From Candidatus Gastranaerophilales bacterium (lineage in GTDB: Bacteria; Cyanobacteriota; Vampirovibrionia; Gastranaerophilales; Gastranaerophilaceae), in the NCBI GenBank assembly GCA_944323275.1, contig CALUSA010000004.1:1-55201 (forward strand): a DNA stretch of 55,201 bases, in the 5' to 3' direction. The notes under the pieces were generated by a model that saw nothing but the letters and a program-made list of their open reading frames with translations, searched no databases and had not been told where the DNA came from. A program made the translations under genes and the position numbers. This document shows, in pieces, positions 54,386-55,201 of this stretch; the stretch's first letter is position 1; the number at the start of each line of letters is the position of its first letter.

Positions 54386-54607
54386 TTACACGGAATTAAC
54401 AGTGAAAAAACAGGGAAAACTTTCAATATAAAAATAAATATAAGAATCAGGAATCCCCTTTGTAGGTTTATTTGTACCATCTTCCGAGCCTAACGAACAT
54501 ATATTAGAAAAATTATACTTTTTGTATAAATACCTGTCACAAAGTTTTTGGAAGTTGCCGCCACTCAATTCTTTAATTTTCTGTTGTATTATATTTATTT
54601 TGCCCAT
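54386..54607 (-). pseudogene. Truncated remnant of a nuclease-type defence gene
   Basis: Only 73 codons. The visible start (MGKINIIQQKIKELSGGNFQKLCDRYLYKK ... GSEDGTNKPTKGIPDSYI) matches the N-terminal pattern of large restriction/defence proteins whose first domain is PD-(D/E)XK-like: FQKLCDxYL, then G-x-x-x-G-x-x-K-x-x-x-G-x-PD (P53-D54). The usual downstream strand with (E)-x-K (YVFVEYTTQ-type) is missing. The frame ends in unrelated residues and a stop, 12 bp from the end of the convergent giant gene. The full-length gene would be several hundred codons longer, so this is probably a deletion or insertion remnant. Confidence 0.6.
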
Positions 54608-54803
54608 AAGTCTATTTTATTAGTTTTGATATTTATATTTTAGAATGTCAAACAGTTATATAAATAAAATAATATCAAATAAGTTTTTGAAACTGTATAA
54701 AAGTTTTATTTAACTAATTTATTTCTTAACAATTAAACAAAGCCTTTAGTAATTATTCTTCATCGTGAGTGCCAAACAAAAAGACTTTTGCAAGAGTTTT
54801 ATT
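54608..54803. other. AT-rich spacer, no gene seen
   Basis: About 195 bp between the remnant gene and the first tRNA-3'-end repeat. It contains only AT-rich sequence and, at about 54778-54800, a weak hairpin (AAAAGACTTTTGCAAGAGTTTT) that sits in the terminator position relative to the following repeat. Confidence 0.5.
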
Positions 54804-54821
54804 AAATGGTGGGCGATACTG
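54804..54821 (-). repeat. tRNA-Val 3'-end repeat R1 (att-like)
   Basis: AAATGGTGGGCGATACTG matches, base for base, the 3' end of the tRNA-Val at 55129-55201 plus three flanking bases. It begins structured element E1 (54804-54946). Further copies at 54972 (R2) and in the tRNA (R3) make three in tandem, spaced 168 and 154 bp. Confidence 0.88.
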
Positions 54822-54946
54822 TCTTCATCTGTAGGTGAACTTGTGAACCGTACAGATGAGGATACTGCCGATTTGCAAAGCAAATCGGACACGTAGACCG
54901 CAGGTCTTTTTGAGCAGAGCGAAAACTAGAGCTGCGTAGGACAGTA
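54817..54946 (+). other. Structured element E1
   Basis: Stems on the + strand: closing TACTGTC (54817-54823) / GACAGTA (54940-54946); P2 CATCTGTA (54826-54833) / TACAGATG (54851-54858); P3 CCGATTTGC (54868-54876) / GCAAATCGG (54880-54888); and P4 AGACC (54895-54899) / GGTCT (54903-54907). P2 is followed by AGGATACT, as in E2. No ORF of note. Function unknown. Confidence 0.65.
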
Positions 54947-54970
54947 AAAAAACTCTCAAAAGAGAGTTTT
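54945..54970 (-). terminator. Intrinsic terminator after tRNA-3'-end repeat R2 (minus strand)
   Basis: AAAACTCTC (54949-54957) / GAGAGTTTT (54962-54970) with an AAAA loop. The longer T-run is on the minus strand. It follows R2 on that strand in the same position as the terminator following the tRNA. Confidence 0.85.
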
Positions 54971-54971
54971 A

Positions 54972-54995
54972 AAATGGTGGGCGATACTGGACTCG
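54972..54995 (-). repeat. tRNA-Val 3'-end repeat R2 (att-like)
   Basis: Identical over 24 bp to the tRNA-Val 3' region at 55126-55149 (AAATGGTGGGCG then ATACTGGACTCG). This covers the CCA, the acceptor 3' strand and part of the T-arm. It diverges immediately after, so it is a partial tRNA duplication of the kind left by tRNA-targeting integrases. Confidence 0.9.
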
Positions 54996-55097
54996 CTTGA
55001 GTCGTAGTCGAGCAGCACGAGCTGTACGACTCAGGATACTCGAAAGAGTAGAACCAGTGAGGATTTTCCGGCAGAAAATCCGAATCGTGAGAGTCCA
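54988..55097 (+). other. Structured element E2
   Basis: Stems: closing TGGACTC (54988-54994) / GAGTCCA (55091-55097); P2 TGAGTCGTA (54998-55006) / TACGACTCA (55025-55033); P3 TACTC (55037-55041) / GAGTA (55046-55050) with a GAAA tetraloop; and P4 GGATTTTC (55061-55068) / GAAAATCC (55074-55081). AGGATACT again follows P2. The stem sequences differ from E1 but the order is the same. Function unknown. Confidence 0.65.
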
Positions 55098-55101
55098 TTA
55101 A

Positions 55102-55125
55102 AAAAGGCACTCAGAAGTGCCTTTT
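55102..55125 (-). terminator. Terminator downstream of tRNA-Val
   Basis: AAAAGGCACT / AGTGCCTTTT hairpin with a 4-nt loop. It has flanking T-runs on the minus strand, directly after the tRNA CCA end. Confidence 0.85.
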
Positions 55126-55128
55126 AAA

Positions 55129-55201
55129 TGGTGGGCGATACTGGACTCGAACCAGCGACCCCCACAATGTCAATGTGATGCGCTACCAACTGCGCCAACC
55201 G
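55129..55201 (-). tRNA. tRNA-Val (anticodon GAC), 5' end cut by window edge
   Basis: Read on the minus strand: acceptor part, D-arm GCGC-AGTTGGTA-GCGC, anticodon stem TCACA/TGTGG with loop TTGACAT (anticodon GAC, valine), variable loop GGGTC, T-arm GCTGG-TTCGAGT-CCAGT, acceptor 3' strand ATCGCCC, discriminator A, and encoded CCA. The 3' acceptor strand predicts about three more Gs upstream, beyond the window. The gene is the apparent insertion target of the neighbouring accessory DNA. Confidence 0.93.

Noticed and set aside
54802-55110. A 102-codon open frame on the minus strand
   Set aside because: It crosses both structured elements, two tRNA-end repeats and a terminator. Its composition is Ser/Cys/Phe-rich and not protein-like, so the openness is better explained by the repeats.

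Overview
The window looks like a chromosomal segment of an AT-rich, diderm, probably fermentative gut bacterium. My best guess is the Candidatus Gastranaerophilales / Vampirovibrionia ('Melainabacteria') sister lineage of Cyanobacteria. This is an inference from: (i) several unrelated small proteins with an Asn-rich start followed by an early [S/A/N]-F-x-[G/A] motif, which I associate with that group; (ii) an envelope with a TolC-type outer-membrane protein, an EmrA-type adaptor and LCP/TagO-type enzymes; (iii) AT-rich intergenic regions with strong hairpin terminators. No 16S rRNA or other decisive marker is present.

Layout. 1-13.3 kb: HTH/zinc-ribbon fragment, PfkB sugar kinase, Xer recombinase, a LysM-lysozyme-amidase fusion, an orphan sigma factor, a membrane protein, glyA-wecA/tagO, proB, an LCP protein and mazG. 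13.3-19.1 kb: TPR lipoprotein-like protein and a nuoJKLMN cluster whose products lack many residues thought essential for proton pumping. 19.1-22.4 kb: zinc-homeostasis unit (ZIP transporter, P1B ATPase, SmtB-like sensor) with operators inside both divergent promoters. 22.4-23.7 kb: two adjacent unknown proteins with the early F-x-G/A motif. 23.8-31.0 kb: alr-purD-ylxR-infB-(membrane gene)-rbfA-truB, a translation operon without nusA. 31.1-36.6 kb: phosphoesterase, purB, ribD, yidD and small unknowns. 36.8-40.0 kb: an unfamiliar three-gene unit (vWA protein, FHA-like polytopic membrane protein, TonB-C-like protein). 40-45.3 kb: membrane and exported unknowns, a candidate small RNA or attenuator, gdhA, an FAD dehydrogenase and HU. 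45.5-50.1 kb: MarR-EmrA-EmrB with a divergent TolC-like gene, a tripartite drug efflux pump.

50.7-55.2 kb looks like accessory DNA at a tRNA-Val(GAC) gene. It holds a 1182-residue protein with a PD-(D/E)XK-like nuclease N-terminus (putative anti-phage effector) and a truncated remnant of a second nuclease-type defence gene. It also holds two tandem, highly structured ~150-bp elements, each joined to a copy of the 3' end of the tRNA plus a terminator hairpin. The two elements share an architecture of closing stem and internal stems with different bases, i.e. apparent covariation.

A second repeat family, unrelated to the first, occurs as four same-orientation copies of about 75-175 bp at ~0.5, 9.2, 31.9 and 36.6 kb. 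Copy 1 supplies the last codons and stop of the PfkB kinase gene.
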